Below, one piece after another: positions 16,498 through 25,075 of a DNA stretch of 64,000 bases. The position numbers and the translations under genes are program-made. Source of the stretch: JBCBSS01 sp039819065 (GTDB lineage Bacteria; Bacteroidota; Bacteroidia; Cytophagales; Cyclobacteriaceae); contig JBCBSS010000017.1 in NCBI GenBank assembly GCA_039819065.1, positions 1 through 64,000 on the forward strand. Direction: 5' to 3'. The notes under the pieces were generated by a model, which was given only the letters and a program-made list of their open reading frames with translations, was not told the origin of the DNA and searched no databases. Every line of letters begins with the position of its first letter. The stretch's first letter is position 1.

Positions 16498-16750
16498 TTT
16501 TCCAGTTTTGGTAAGATTCCCTCATACAATGACCGCAAGGCCTGAATCCGGCTTGCAATGCTTCCTCTTCTGATCCAAAGAACACCCTATTGCCTTGCAG
16601 CATTCGCTTACCTGAATTACACGAAAGGTGACCGTAAATCTTGAGCCTTTGATTACCGGCATAAATAATCTCCTTTTTGTGAATAGCAGCTCTCAGCCAG
16701 TCTGGTCGTATATCAACGTGCTTAATCAATGATTCAATTTTTAGCATCAT
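16484..16750 (-). CDS. Stand-alone Ada metal-binding-type domain protein
   Basis: 88 residues. Residues ~30-80 match the N-terminal Zn domain of Ada: K-I-Y-G-H-L-S-C-N-S-G-K-R, N-R-V-F-F, the helix S-E-E-E-A-L-Q-A-G and F-R-P-C-G-H-C. In Ada four cysteines bind Zn and the first accepts methyl from DNA phosphotriesters. Aligning I-F-C-R-P-S-C with I-Y-G-H-L-S-C puts Gly at the acceptor position, leaving three cysteines. A methyl-acceptor role is therefore doubtful; DNA binding or metal binding with a His ligand is possible. It overlaps both neighbours (17 and 14 bases), indicating translational coupling. Confidence 0.8.
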   Translation of the reverse strand: MMLKIESLIKHVDIRPDWLRAAIHKKEIIYAGNQRLKIYGHLSCNSGKRMLQGNRVFFGSEEEALQAGFRPCGHCMRESYQNWKNGSV

Positions 16751-17447
16751 GGAATATTATGCCAAGGGTGTACCGTTGACCAGACAATACCTCACTCACA
16801 CCATGTTTCATATTCACGCGGTAATAACCTCTGTTTCCCAATACTGGTCTTGAATGCGTAGTGAAAACCATCAAGTCACCTTTACGCGGACGTCTCACAA
16901 TAACCTTGGACTGTGCTCTCGGACGTTGCTCGGTCATTACAAATTCTCCTCCTTCAAAGTCTTCGTCTGGCTCACTCAAGAATAAAACCGCCTGGATAGG
17001 GAAAAAGATTTCTCCATAAAGATCCTGATGGAGTGTATTGTGGCCTTTCTCGCCATACTTGAGCACCAGCGGAGTGGCTTTTGTCTGGCCCTTTAAACGG
17101 CACAGCTCTTGCAGTTCTTCCATTGTGTCCGGAAAGCGGTCAGTAGATTTGAGTGCTTCCATCCAACGGTTGGCTATTCTGGACAACCCTGGATACATCC
17201 CTTTCCTGAGGGTGTCAATTACCTCTGGTAAAGGGTAGGTGAAATAGCGGTATTCTCCCAAACCGAATCGGTATCTCTCCATGGCAATGGTCTTTCTGTA
17301 CAAGTGTGATTGATCGTACATGTTAACCAATTGGTCACTCTGACCACCGGAAATGAACCGGGGCACATGAGCATAACCACTTTCATGCATTTGCTCTTCG
17401 ATATGATGCCAGTCGAGTTTATCTAAATTCTTTGTAATGTCCTGCAT
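16734..17447 (-). CDS. 2OG-Fe(II) oxygenase in alkylation-repair operon
   Basis: 237 residues. Double-stranded beta-helix features: H-Q-D-L-Y-G (H-x-D, ~139), the F-P-I-Q-A-V-L-F-L-S strand, G-G-E-F-V-M-T-E, L-M-V-F-T-T-H, the distal His in N-M-K-H-G-V-S and the basic R-Y-T-L-G-I-I-F-H. The family resembles prolyl-hydroxylase-like proteins often adjacent to ada/alkB genes in bacteria. The substrate is unknown; DNA or an RNA/protein target in alkylation response is inferred from context. It begins three bases after the MGMT gene stop. Confidence 0.85.
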   Translation of the reverse strand: MQDITKNLDKLDWHHIEEQMHESGYAHVPRFISGGQSDQLVNMYDQSHLYRKTIAMERYRFGLGEYRYFTYPLPEVIDTLRKGMYPGLSRIANRWMEALKSTDRFPDTMEELQELCRLKGQTKATPLVLKYGEKGHNTLHQDLYGEIFFPIQAVLFLSEPDEDFEGGEFVMTEQRPRAQSKVIVRRPRKGDLMVFTTHSRPVLGNRGYYRVNMKHGVSEVLSGQRYTLGIIFHDAKN

Positions 17448-17450
17448 TCT

Positions 17451-18290
17451 TTATCTCGTTTTTGCGGCCTCCCAACCAATCATGGCCGTTTTTCGCTTGC
17501 TGCCCCAATGGTACTGTCCAATTTGCCCAGATGATTGTATAACACGATGGCAAGGGATAAGATATGCGACAGGGTTATCTCCAATAGCTGTTCCCACCGC
17601 TCTGGAAGCCTTGGGCTTGTCGATCTGTTGTGCTATTTCTCCATAGGTGGAGAGCCCGCCCATGGGTATTTTCAAGAGCGCTTCCCATACCTTGAGTTGA
17701 AATTCAGTGCCTTTCAGGTGCAATTTCACTTGCTCTAGTTTATCCCAATCGTGAGTGAAAATGTACAGGGCTTGTTGTTGCACCATATCGAGCATTTGAT
17801 GATAAGTAGCTTGCGGAAAACGTCTCTTCAAACTTTCTAATGCCTCCTTTTCGTCTTCCGTAAAGGCGATGTGGCATACACCTTTTTTAGTAGAAGCCAC
17901 AATCAGGTTGCCGAATGGACTTTCCGCATAGCTGTAGTTAATCTCAAGGCTTTCGCCTCCGTTTTTATACTCTCCTGGTGTCATGCCTTCTATATTAACA
18001 AACAAGTCATGCAATCGTCCCGTACCGGAAAGGCCTGTTTCGTACGCTGCTTCGAACAACGTGGTCTGGTCCCTTTTCAGTAAGCTTTTGGCATGCTCAA
18101 TACTGATGTATTGAAGAAACTTTTTAGGGCTTACACCGGCCCAATCAGTGAACATCTTCTGAAAGTGAAAGGGGCTTAGGTGTACTTTGTCAGCCACTTC
18201 ATCAAGATTGGGCTGGGATTTAAAATTATCTTTAATGTACGCGATGGCTTCGGCTACGCGGTAGTAATTGAGGTATTCTTGCTCGCTCAT
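17451..18290 (-). CDS. AraC HTH fused to O6-methylguanine-DNA methyltransferase (Ada without Zn domain)
   Basis: 279 residues. Residues ~8-105 form an AraC-type double HTH (N-L-D-E-V-A-D-K-V-H-L-S-P-F-H-F-Q-K-M-F; F-E-A-A-Y-E-T-G-L-S-G). Residues ~120-279 are an O6-alkylguanine methyltransferase with the helix-turn-helix A-S-R-A-V-G-T-A-I-G-x-N-P and the active site I-P-C-H-R-V (~245). It accepts methyl groups from O6-methylguanine. The Ada N-terminal Zn domain is absent, but a degenerate version is encoded two genes downstream. It heads the operon; a TACCTTTG lies upstream. Confidence 0.92.
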   Translation of the reverse strand: MSEQEYLNYYRVAEAIAYIKDNFKSQPNLDEVADKVHLSPFHFQKMFTDWAGVSPKKFLQYISIEHAKSLLKRDQTTLFEAAYETGLSGTGRLHDLFVNIEGMTPGEYKNGGESLEINYSYAESPFGNLIVASTKKGVCHIAFTEDEKEALESLKRRFPQATYHQMLDMVQQQALYIFTHDWDKLEQVKLHLKGTEFQLKVWEALLKIPMGGLSTYGEIAQQIDKPKASRAVGTAIGDNPVAYLIPCHRVIQSSGQIGQYHWGSKRKTAMIGWEAAKTR

Positions 18291-18315
18291 GTCTATGATG
18301 ATTTTGATAACATTT

Positions 18316-18323
18316 CAAAGGTA
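18316..18323 (-). promoter_or_regulatory. Possible -7 promoter element of the alkylation-repair operon
   Basis: On the minus strand TACCTTTG fits TAnnTTTG and lies 26 bases before the ATG at 18290. A TTTA occurs about 19 bases further upstream, one base off the -33 TTTG. Confidence 0.4.
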
Positions 18324-18399
18324 GAATCATCATTGGGGTCTTTAAACCCGAAAATTGCGTTCTTAAAAAGTCTGCTTTTGTGGCACAAAGATGCTTGCA

Positions 18400-19323
18400 T
18401 TAATACGCTTCATACCAGTCGAATTTCTCTTTAATCAGTAGCGATTTCTGGTCTTTCAAATGAGATAGATAGGCTTCGCCTACAGGTGAGAGTTTTTTAT
18501 TTTTCAACCATATCAAATTCCATGAGGTGCTGATGGGCAATCCTTTGATCGGGATGATTTGGAGGTCTTTACTATTTAATTCATTCTTGATACCAATCAA
18601 TGGCATAATGGAATAGCCTAATCCAGCTAGCACTGCTTGCTTGACCGCTTCATTCGAAGTCAATTCCATTTTTTTGTTGATGGGGAGTTTGCTTTCTACA
18701 ATGAATCGCTCCATAGCCTGCCGTGTGGCCGACCCTCGTTCTCTGAATATAAGTGGTATTTTCTCCATCACCTGTGGTTGGTGTTGTTTTGCCTTGCCAC
18801 TTAAAGGCTCATTGCCTACGAGAAAGAGCTTGTTCTGCATCAACTCTTCTCTTTCTATTTGCAAATTGTCGGGAAGCACCGAAACGAGTGCAAAGTCTAC
18901 TTCGTTCTTTTCAAGACTTTCTACTACTCTGGACTTATTAGTCACATCCATGATGAGGTCTACTCCTTCATATTCTTTAAGGAAGTTGGACAAAAAGTAA
19001 GGCATCACATACTTCCCGGTGGATACTACAGAAATCCTGAGCCGTCCTACTACATGCCCTTTGTAGGCTAAGGTTTTATACTTAATGGCGTCTGCTTCGT
19101 TCAGGATTCTTTCACTGGCCTGGGCAATCTCAAGGCCAAAATCGGTGATGTATAGTTTCCTCCCTATCACTTCGGTCAAGGGTATTTCGAATTGATCCTG
19201 AAGTTTTCTTAGTTGAATAGAAACGGCAGGTTGGGTTAAATGCAGTTCTTCAGCCGCCTTAGTAATGCTTTTCGTCTCAACTACTTTATGAAATATTTGT
19301 AACTGGTGGAGGGTATAATACAT
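18400..19323 (-). CDS. LysR-family regulator (CbbR/CmpR-like)
   Basis: 307 residues. The N-terminal winged HTH reads S-I-T-K-A-A-E-E-L-H-L-T-Q-P-A-V-S-I-Q-L-R-K-L (~19-41); the rest is a two-lobe LysR substrate-binding domain with G-R-L-R-I-S-V-V-S-T-G-K-Y and F-R-E-R-G-S-A-T-R-Q-A-M, similar to carbon-fixation regulators such as CbbR and CmpR. It is divergent from the SbtA-type transporter with 438 bases between and is probably its regulator, perhaps sensing a metabolite linked to inorganic carbon; that link is inference. Confidence 0.88.
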   Translation of the reverse strand: MYYTLHQLQIFHKVVETKSITKAAEELHLTQPAVSIQLRKLQDQFEIPLTEVIGRKLYITDFGLEIAQASERILNEADAIKYKTLAYKGHVVGRLRISVVSTGKYVMPYFLSNFLKEYEGVDLIMDVTNKSRVVESLEKNEVDFALVSVLPDNLQIEREELMQNKLFLVGNEPLSGKAKQHQPQVMEKIPLIFRERGSATRQAMERFIVESKLPINKKMELTSNEAVKQAVLAGLGYSIMPLIGIKNELNSKDLQIIPIKGLPISTSWNLIWLKNKKLSPVGEAYLSHLKDQKSLLIKEKFDWYEAY

Positions 19324-19761
19324 AACTATTGTTTATACATTGCATATCAAATATAAATAATAATTAATGAATTATCTATTCCATATTTGTGGCCATAATA
19401 GCATGAAAAAATAAGCGGTATTAGCAAAAATTGGTAGAGAAAGTCATAAGCATCAAGATCATCGCATTAGTAAAAAAGACTATTCTACCATTAATTATAT
19501 AACCTAAACCAAACCAGCCGTCTCAAAAATATCATGAATGTGAAAAGTTTAAATGGCAATAATCACCTAACATACGGAGTGGCAAAGCCCTTTTCAGACA
19601 ACTTGATTGTCAGCATTCAGATTTTTTTGAGATTGGTGATTTTTTCAAAAACCAAAATCAGCTTTTACGCTTATTATGATAAGTGATTTTCATAAGGTTG
19701 AAACAGTCGACTCTGGCATTCTTAGTTATACATTTCCAATCCATTTTTACCTCATACTTAG
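19324..19761. other. Divergent regulatory region, LysR/SbtA
   Basis: AT-rich, no coding frame. An imperfect dyad with arms tggtagagaaagtc (19432-19445) and gactattctacca (19478-19490) is separated by about 32 bases, and may be an operator or structure. LysR-type T-N11-A sites are too loose to call by eye. Confidence 0.4.
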
Positions 19762-20727
19762 ATGAACTTAAGTTTACTAACTGAAAACTTAACTAACCCT
19801 GCACTGCTTTTCTTTTTCCTTGGTATCATAGCCGTAAGGCTGAAAAGTGACCTTGAAATCCCCCCAACTTCATCTAAGTTCATTTCTATGTACCTGCTCT
19901 TATCCATTGGTTTCAAAGGAGGTCAAGAGCTATCACATAGTGACTTGGATATGGAGATATTCTGGTCATTGCTAACGGGTATATTGCTGGCACTCGTTGT
20001 TCCGGTATACTCCTTTTTCATCTTGAAGCGTAAGGTGGGCATAGATAATGCCGGTGCCGTAGCGGCTTCATACGGTTCCGTGAGTGCGGTGACTTTCGTG
20101 ACGGCGGTAAGTTTGCTTGAAATCAAACAGATGAGTTTTGGCGGTCACATGGTCGCAGTCATGGCACTGATGGAAGCTCCTTCTATTATCGTTGGTGTAT
20201 TGCTCATTTCTATCTACAATAAAACCAAGGGTAATGGCAACAGCTTGGGTTTAGGTAAAATTGTGAAGCATTCTGTAACCAATGGTAGTGTTCTCATGAT
20301 CATGGGCAGCCTGGTCATTGGTTTCCTGGCCAGCGATCAACAAGCAGAGGGTATCAAGCCCTTCACTACAGATATTTTCAAGGGCTTTCTAGCCGTTTTT
20401 CTTCTAGACATGGGTATTACCAGTGGCAAGAAGCTACCTTCGTTCCTGGACAACGGCTGGTCGGCGCTTATCTTTGCTATTGTTGTTCCATTGGTCAACG
20501 GATGTCTCGTAGCAGCGACCATTGGTATCGTGACGGATGACCCTGGCAACCAGTTCTTATTCGCGATTCTTGCCGCCAGTGCCTCTTACATCGCGGTTCC
20601 GGCGGCGATGAAATTGGCGGTACCCAAGGCCAATCCAAGTCTTTACATTCCTATGGCTTTGGCCATTACATTCCCTTTCAACATTACACTGGGTATGCCG
20701 ATCTATATGTACATTATTCAGGGATAG
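19762..20727 (+). CDS. sbtA: SbtA-type sodium-dependent bicarbonate transporter
   Basis: 321 residues, about ten membrane segments, no signal peptide cleavage. It has the SbtA (DUF897) start L-L-T-E-N-L-T-N-P-A-L-L-F-F-F-L-G, the first-repeat motif G-x-K-G-G-x-E-L, A-A-S-Y-G-S-V-S-A-V-T-F-V-T-A (~98-112) and the second-repeat A-A-S-A-S-Y-I-A-V-P-A-A-M (~270-283). Members import bicarbonate with sodium and usually pair with a PII-like SbtB, which is not found next to this gene. In a heterotroph it likely supplies bicarbonate for anaplerotic carboxylation. Confidence 0.9.
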   Translation: MNLSLLTENLTNPALLFFFLGIIAVRLKSDLEIPPTSSKFISMYLLLSIGFKGGQELSHSDLDMEIFWSLLTGILLALVVPVYSFFILKRKVGIDNAGAVAASYGSVSAVTFVTAVSLLEIKQMSFGGHMVAVMALMEAPSIIVGVLLISIYNKTKGNGNSLGLGKIVKHSVTNGSVLMIMGSLVIGFLASDQQAEGIKPFTTDIFKGFLAVFLLDMGITSGKKLPSFLDNGWSALIFAIVVPLVNGCLVAATIGIVTDDPGNQFLFAILAASASYIAVPAAMKLAVPKANPSLYIPMALAITFPFNITLGMPIYMYIIQG

Positions 20728-21110
20728 GTTTAATCTGAAATATACACTAGCCTATCTATTACGATGTCCAAGGCATAATCCAAGTCTAGTGCCATTCAGT
20801 TAAACATTGATTTGGATTAGACTGGTCTTTGCTATGCCTTCAATGCTCTCAAGCTAAGCCTAGGTTTGTTCTCTGGACATGTAAAAACCTTATGACGTAT
20901 ATTATGGAGTGTGCAATCAAAACTCCACAGCAATCCAGTGAACGTGTTGCAAACCATAACCGTCAGTTTAAGCAAGCTCAATTTAACCTTCCTTATTCTG
21001 ATGGTCTTCTTGCCGCTGGAAGAACGGCCTCCATGGTAGGTATGGTAGCGAAAAATCCCGCCTTAAGCGGGAGTACAGTCAATAGCCAAACGTTCGAATA
21101 CTAAACAAAA
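20728..21110. other. Non-coding region after sbtA
   Basis: Contains an open frame (20829-21104, plus) that I do not accept as a gene: no family features, unusual composition and no ribosome-binding context. The DNA leads into the palindrome array at 21111. No terminator with a strong T tail is seen. Confidence 0.4.
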
Positions 21111-21208
21111 GCGCCGTAGGTGCGACCCAAAAATTACCGGGTCGCACCTACGGCGCTTGAATAGACATTATGGTAATATTTTCTATAAACAGGCCGCACC
21201 TACGGCGC
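21111..21208. repeat. Large perfect palindrome plus extra half-copy
   Basis: The arms gcgccgtaggtgcgaccc (21111-21128) and its exact complement (21139-21156) form an 18-base-pair stem with a ten-base loop. Forty bases on, gcacctacggcgc (21196-21208) repeats the right arm alone. The high GC of the arms contrasts with the AT-rich surroundings. It is REP-like and may act as a strong transcript-end hairpin for sbtA. Confidence 0.85.
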
Positions 21209-21269
21209 TCATTTTTTGCCTGACCTTCTTGCCATACAGCATATAGGATAGCATCAAAAACCATATTAA

Positions 21270-21354
21270 GGTGCTAAAGCAGCTTTAGCGCCGGTATTAT
21301 GGGCTAAAGCCCGACTTGTTAAATCTTATCTGGTCTATGGCCTAAAGGCCATAG
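21270..21354. repeat. Array of three short hairpins with CTAAAG core
   Basis: Three palindromes in 85 bases: ggtgctaaag-cag-ctttagcgcc (21270-21292), gggct-aa-agccc (21301-21312) and ctatggcct-aa-aggccatag (21335-21354). The core gctaaagc recurs in different palindromes at 60.2-60.97 kb, so this is a dispersed family rather than a single operator. Confidence 0.75.
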
Positions 21355-21564
21355 TAAGTCAATCTGTCTCAATTGAGTTCGTTTTACAGTCGTAGTTAGC
21401 GTCTACACTGATTTCATCTCAACCATGACTGAATCATGTGAAAGGTTTAACCTATTGGAAAGGATTCCTCTTCATTTTCCTCCTGTAGCCAAGGTTAGTG
21501 TCTCCACTAACCTAATATCAAACATTAAATAACAGGAGAAAGCCGCTTAATGTACCTGAAAAGA

Positions 21565-22110
21565 TCATTCGTCATCTTCTTCCTGAATATCTTCGAAAAG
21601 GTCATTCACGGATACTAAGAGGTCGCCCTGAGAATCATACTGAAGAAAGTTGATATCCTCATCACTGACATCAAAAATTACAGTTGCCAGTTGCAGTGTC
21701 GACCCATTGGAAAAATGTAACACAAACTCATAAGGCATGTATTTCCGCTCCTCTTTCAGTAGATTGTTTTCATCATATTCATGGTAAAAATTCCACTTTA
21801 CCGTTAGGGATTCGATCTTCTGCCCAACCAATGATTTCATCTGCCCTGCTTCCTTGATATCCATTGCTTCTATCTTATTTTCATCAGTAAGCTCTTGAAT
21901 ATGATCGGGCAGTATGTCGAAGAATTCTTTTTCTACATCCCAGGCAAAGGCAAATTGGCCATCGTCAAGCACGAGGTGAACCCCTCCATTGATAATCCAT
22001 GCGCTTTCAGGCTTTGGATTGAAATAGTGTGGCATGAGGTTATAGCATTCTATATCTGCTAAGGTCTTCCCTATCAAATGCGCTTTGATGACTTCTTCGA
22101 GTTCTTCCAT
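21565..22110 (-). CDS. Hypothetical acidic protein
   Basis: 181 residues, soluble and acidic, with no signal peptide. Mixed alpha/beta pattern with an early helix (E-E-V-I-K-A-H-L-I-G-K-T-L), a strand pair (W-I-I-N-G-G-V-H-L-V-L-D-D-G-Q-F-A-F-A-W) and a second half with L-T-V-K-W-N-F-Y-H-E-Y and F-V-L-H-F-S-N-G-S-T-L-Q-L-A, suggesting two similar halves each with a hairpin ending in D-G/N-G. I do not recognise a family. It lies downstream of, and 94 bases from, the FAD oxidoreductase gene on the same strand. Confidence 0.65.
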   Translation of the reverse strand: MEELEEVIKAHLIGKTLADIECYNLMPHYFNPKPESAWIINGGVHLVLDDGQFAFAWDVEKEFFDILPDHIQELTDENKIEAMDIKEAGQMKSLVGQKIESLTVKWNFYHEYDENNLLKEERKYMPYEFVLHFSNGSTLQLATVIFDVSDEDINFLQYDSQGDLLVSVNDLFEDIQEEDDE

Positions 22111-22204
22111 TAGTGGGTGTTTTCTTTAGGCTATTTATGTAACAGTATGGCTAATTGTTATAATCCAGATTGGTCAAAGTGCTACAATAACATATCGTTG
22201 TGAA

Positions 22205-23734
22205 TCACGCCAGCTTACTGGTATTCAATGCTTGAACCGCTTGGATACCAGAATCCATAGCATCAAACAACAGCGGCAACCTGCTATTATCTACTCCGGC
22301 ATATGCTAGGTTAGGATTAGGCCTGGTAGCGTTGCGGTCATTGAATAGATAACCCACCTTTGGAATAGGCATGGCGTGACCCATTGCTTTCATGAAAACC
22401 TGTTTCACCGACCCGGTCAAATCCTTGCCGTAATAGGCATTGATGTAGTCGAGTGTCTTGTTCACAATCTCGACCTTATTGCTTTCTACGTTGGCCAAAT
22501 CCTTTCTTGATTCCGGGGGTAAGCAGTAGTAGGCTGTCAGCACACGGTTTTCCTGAGGTTTTGCGTGTTGGGCATTAGAATCAATGAATCCGAGGAAACT
22601 GATATCTTCAGTCAGGATCTCATTTTGCCAAATACCGTAATCTTCTTTATCGTTTTCGACGATAAAATTCAAAACCAGCCATGGAGCATAGACATTATCC
22701 TTAAATAGTTGAAAGTCTTGAGGAAAGATATATTGCAAAGCGTGTTTTTGACCGGCATATACAATGCGACCGGCTTTGACTTGCTTGACCTGCTGGTTGG
22801 CTATGTCCACCACTTCTGCCACAAAACCATTTTCTGTCTCTTGAATACGCCTTACCAAGTGTTGGGTCAATAGCTGAGACTCAGGTAGCCCGTCTGCCAG
22901 TTTTTGGACGAAGTAATGATTGCCCTGAGGTGGTGAAAAAAGCTCAACTACTTCGCTGTAGTAGGGTCGGCACATGAAATAGTGTATACCAGCCAAGGCT
23001 GACACCTGGTTTGCCGTTCCGCCATAGTCATCCAACATGTGGTAATCGAGGCCTCTTATAAAGGAAGCATCCAGCGTCATTCTTTCTTGCAGAAAATCGA
23101 TAAAGTTCAGCTTGTCCAAATTCCGGATTTCTTCATCGATCAGCCGGGTGGGCAGCTTCATAGAAGATAAAAAGGGAGATATCACTTTCAGGAAGTCCTG
23201 CTTCATCTCTCCTTCTATTAGCACATCCTTACGGTGCTGCCCGTTTTCAAAGCACTTGTTTCTTAGCCTGAACGGGATGATATAATCCTGTTCTTTGAAG
23301 CTCCAAGATGATTTCCACTTTTGCTGATATATGATATCAAGGTTACTGAGCATGTCAAGTACCTCGTCGCCATAGTAATCAGGATAGGCCAGGTCATAAT
23401 GTGCTCCTTGAGCAAAATTGACACCTTTGAAGTCATGGCTGCCTGAGGTGCCACCAAAGTCATTCGATAATTCGCAAAGTAGAAAATCCTCTCCTTGTAA
23501 TTGATTGGCAGCGCTCAGGCCTGCTATACCACCACCTACAATTAGCGTCTTGACATCCAAGGTAGGACCTTGATCAAAAGATTGACTCTTAAACACCAGG
23601 TGCCCGGTTTTCATATCAGAATGCACCTGGATGTCGAAACCTACCGATGTAGTCTTCTCCCATTGGCAAGACTTGAGCAACATGGGCATGGTGGCAGATA
23701 AAGCCGATAACTTCACGAAATCCCGACGCTTCAT
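22205..23734 (-). CDS. FAD-dependent amine-oxidase-like lipoprotein
   Basis: 509 residues from the ATG at 23734, chosen because it gives M-K-R-R-D-F-V-K-L-S (Tat-like twin arginine) and a lipobox-like L-L-K-S-C at ~24; the longer frame to 23854 overlaps the upstream gene. The start ATG overlaps the upstream stop as ATGA. A Rossmann motif I-V-G-G-G-I-A-G-L-S-A-A-N-Q-L lies at ~72-86, followed by a long region resembling flavin amine oxidases, with a C-terminal Y-A-G-V-D-N-S. Its membrane placement and neighbourhood near SpeE2/SpeD suggest, but do not prove, oxidation of a polyamine. Other NAD(P)-binding oxidoreductases are possible. Confidence 0.75.
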   Translation of the reverse strand: MKRRDFVKLSALSATMPMLLKSCQWEKTTSVGFDIQVHSDMKTGHLVFKSQSFDQGPTLDVKTLIVGGGIAGLSAANQLQGEDFLLCELSNDFGGTSGSHDFKGVNFAQGAHYDLAYPDYYGDEVLDMLSNLDIIYQQKWKSSWSFKEQDYIIPFRLRNKCFENGQHRKDVLIEGEMKQDFLKVISPFLSSMKLPTRLIDEEIRNLDKLNFIDFLQERMTLDASFIRGLDYHMLDDYGGTANQVSALAGIHYFMCRPYYSEVVELFSPPQGNHYFVQKLADGLPESQLLTQHLVRRIQETENGFVAEVVDIANQQVKQVKAGRIVYAGQKHALQYIFPQDFQLFKDNVYAPWLVLNFIVENDKEDYGIWQNEILTEDISFLGFIDSNAQHAKPQENRVLTAYYCLPPESRKDLANVESNKVEIVNKTLDYINAYYGKDLTGSVKQVFMKAMGHAMPIPKVGYLFNDRNATRPNPNLAYAGVDNSRLPLLFDAMDSGIQAVQALNTSKLA

Positions 23735-24864
23735 GAGGAGAATAGTATTTTTTTCAAATAAGGGTTTTTGTGATTGCCTTTCCAAATGTATCCATCCAGA
23801 ATATAATGTGTTACTTGAGGCAATGAAAGTAAGGCAAGCGCAATGGCCTGCCAATGTACGGACTCTAGGACTGCAAAAGGATAGGGTACAATACCACTGA
23901 AAAATGGTTCATTATCACGATAAAGGAACATGTCCCACAAGTATTCTTCACCAAAGGCCAGGATTAACACCACTGTCAGCATTACCAGAACATTTAGCAA
24001 TACAGAACCCACTTTGATCTTATGCTCCGGAGCTTTGACGGCCTTTTTGCGTTCTACGTAGAAAAAGATCAAAGCCATATAGGGTACACCGTGCGCGACT
24101 ACATTGGTGATGGTGAAGGCAAAATCAGAATTGAAATAAACAATACCCAAATACCAATTGACAGCCGTCGCGACGACCCAAATCATCTTGCCCCAGGCCA
24201 AGCGATTATTGCTTCTTCTGGTAAGCACCACTTCTTCGACTAGCCAGGCGATAATGAGCATCCAATATATATTATTGCCTATAGTATTAATCCAATATAG
24301 GCCTTGCTCTCCCAGAAATTTCTGGTCTACCAGAAAGGATCGAAAATTGAAAAAATCGTTTTCTACAAACCAGCTGAAATTGCGTGTACTGTTGATATGC
24401 CAGTAGAGTACGGGGTAAAGCATACTCAAATAAATGATCCGTGTATCCTTGAACCACTTCGTGTATTCTACTTTGCCGTATTTAGCCTGATATAGCCGCA
24501 GAAATCCATATTGCTGTTTAATAAAATGGTAAACGGCCAGATATGCGAGAACGGTCCAGAAGAAATTGGTTGATACATTGGCGGCCGCAAAAAAGATGAC
24601 AAAACTAATGATGGGCGCGAGTATCAACACCCTTTTATGATGATTGAATTCTTCCTTGTCCAAATAGGTTCGGAAGATAGTACTCCAGACGTGGCTAACG
24701 TCTATACCAATGACAAACACCACCCATACCCAGAGCGGAGATGACTGTTGAAGGATATCATCTTTGAATAGAAAACAGGCCAGCCATGTCAGCCATACGG
24801 GCAGCCCCAAAACCAGCAGGTCTATTGGGCGGGAGAACAACCAAATGCTACGGTTAGTAGACAT
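23731..24864 (-). CDS. Polytopic membrane protein coupled to FAD oxidoreductase
   Basis: 377 residues with roughly nine hydrophobic segments. Conserved-looking polar positions inside or next to helices: D-V-S-H-V-W-S-T-I-F-R-T-Y (~55-67), Y-H-F-I-K-Q-Q-Y-G-F-L-R-L-Y (~109-122) and N-V-V-A-H-G-V-P-Y-M (~252). Such buried His residues could bind haem or metal, but there is no known family I can name. The stop and the next gene's ATG overlap by four bases, so the two products are probably made in fixed ratio and may form one complex. Confidence 0.75.
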   Translation of the reverse strand: MSTNRSIWLFSRPIDLLVLGLPVWLTWLACFLFKDDILQQSSPLWVWVVFVIGIDVSHVWSTIFRTYLDKEEFNHHKRVLILAPIISFVIFFAAANVSTNFFWTVLAYLAVYHFIKQQYGFLRLYQAKYGKVEYTKWFKDTRIIYLSMLYPVLYWHINSTRNFSWFVENDFFNFRSFLVDQKFLGEQGLYWINTIGNNIYWMLIIAWLVEEVVLTRRSNNRLAWGKMIWVVATAVNWYLGIVYFNSDFAFTITNVVAHGVPYMALIFFYVERKKAVKAPEHKIKVGSVLLNVLVMLTVVLILAFGEEYLWDMFLYRDNEPFFSGIVPYPFAVLESVHWQAIALALLSLPQVTHYILDGYIWKGNHKNPYLKKILFSS

Positions 24865-25075
24865 AAATTTCAGTACAGCAATAGGTTATTTAGGCCTTAA
24901 AATACAATTAGGAAAAACCATTTTCCTTTCCTTAAAAATAGAAAAAACAATCGGTTTTAAAGTGACCAAAACGGTGGGCTATCAAGTTTAAGAACTTTAA
25001 GAGATTATTGTTCTTTTTATGTTTACAAAGTTCAAATATTGCATGGTATCCCTATATTAGCTGTTGGTACGATAG

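Noticed and set aside
20829..21104. 91-residue plus-strand frame downstream of sbtA
   Set aside because: No recognisable family, mixed composition and location in a repeat-rich gap; no supporting start context.
23734..23854. Longer N-terminus of the FAD protein
   Set aside because: It would overlap the upstream membrane-protein gene by 124 bases and lacks a signal; the internal ATG gives a Tat/lipoprotein-type signal.
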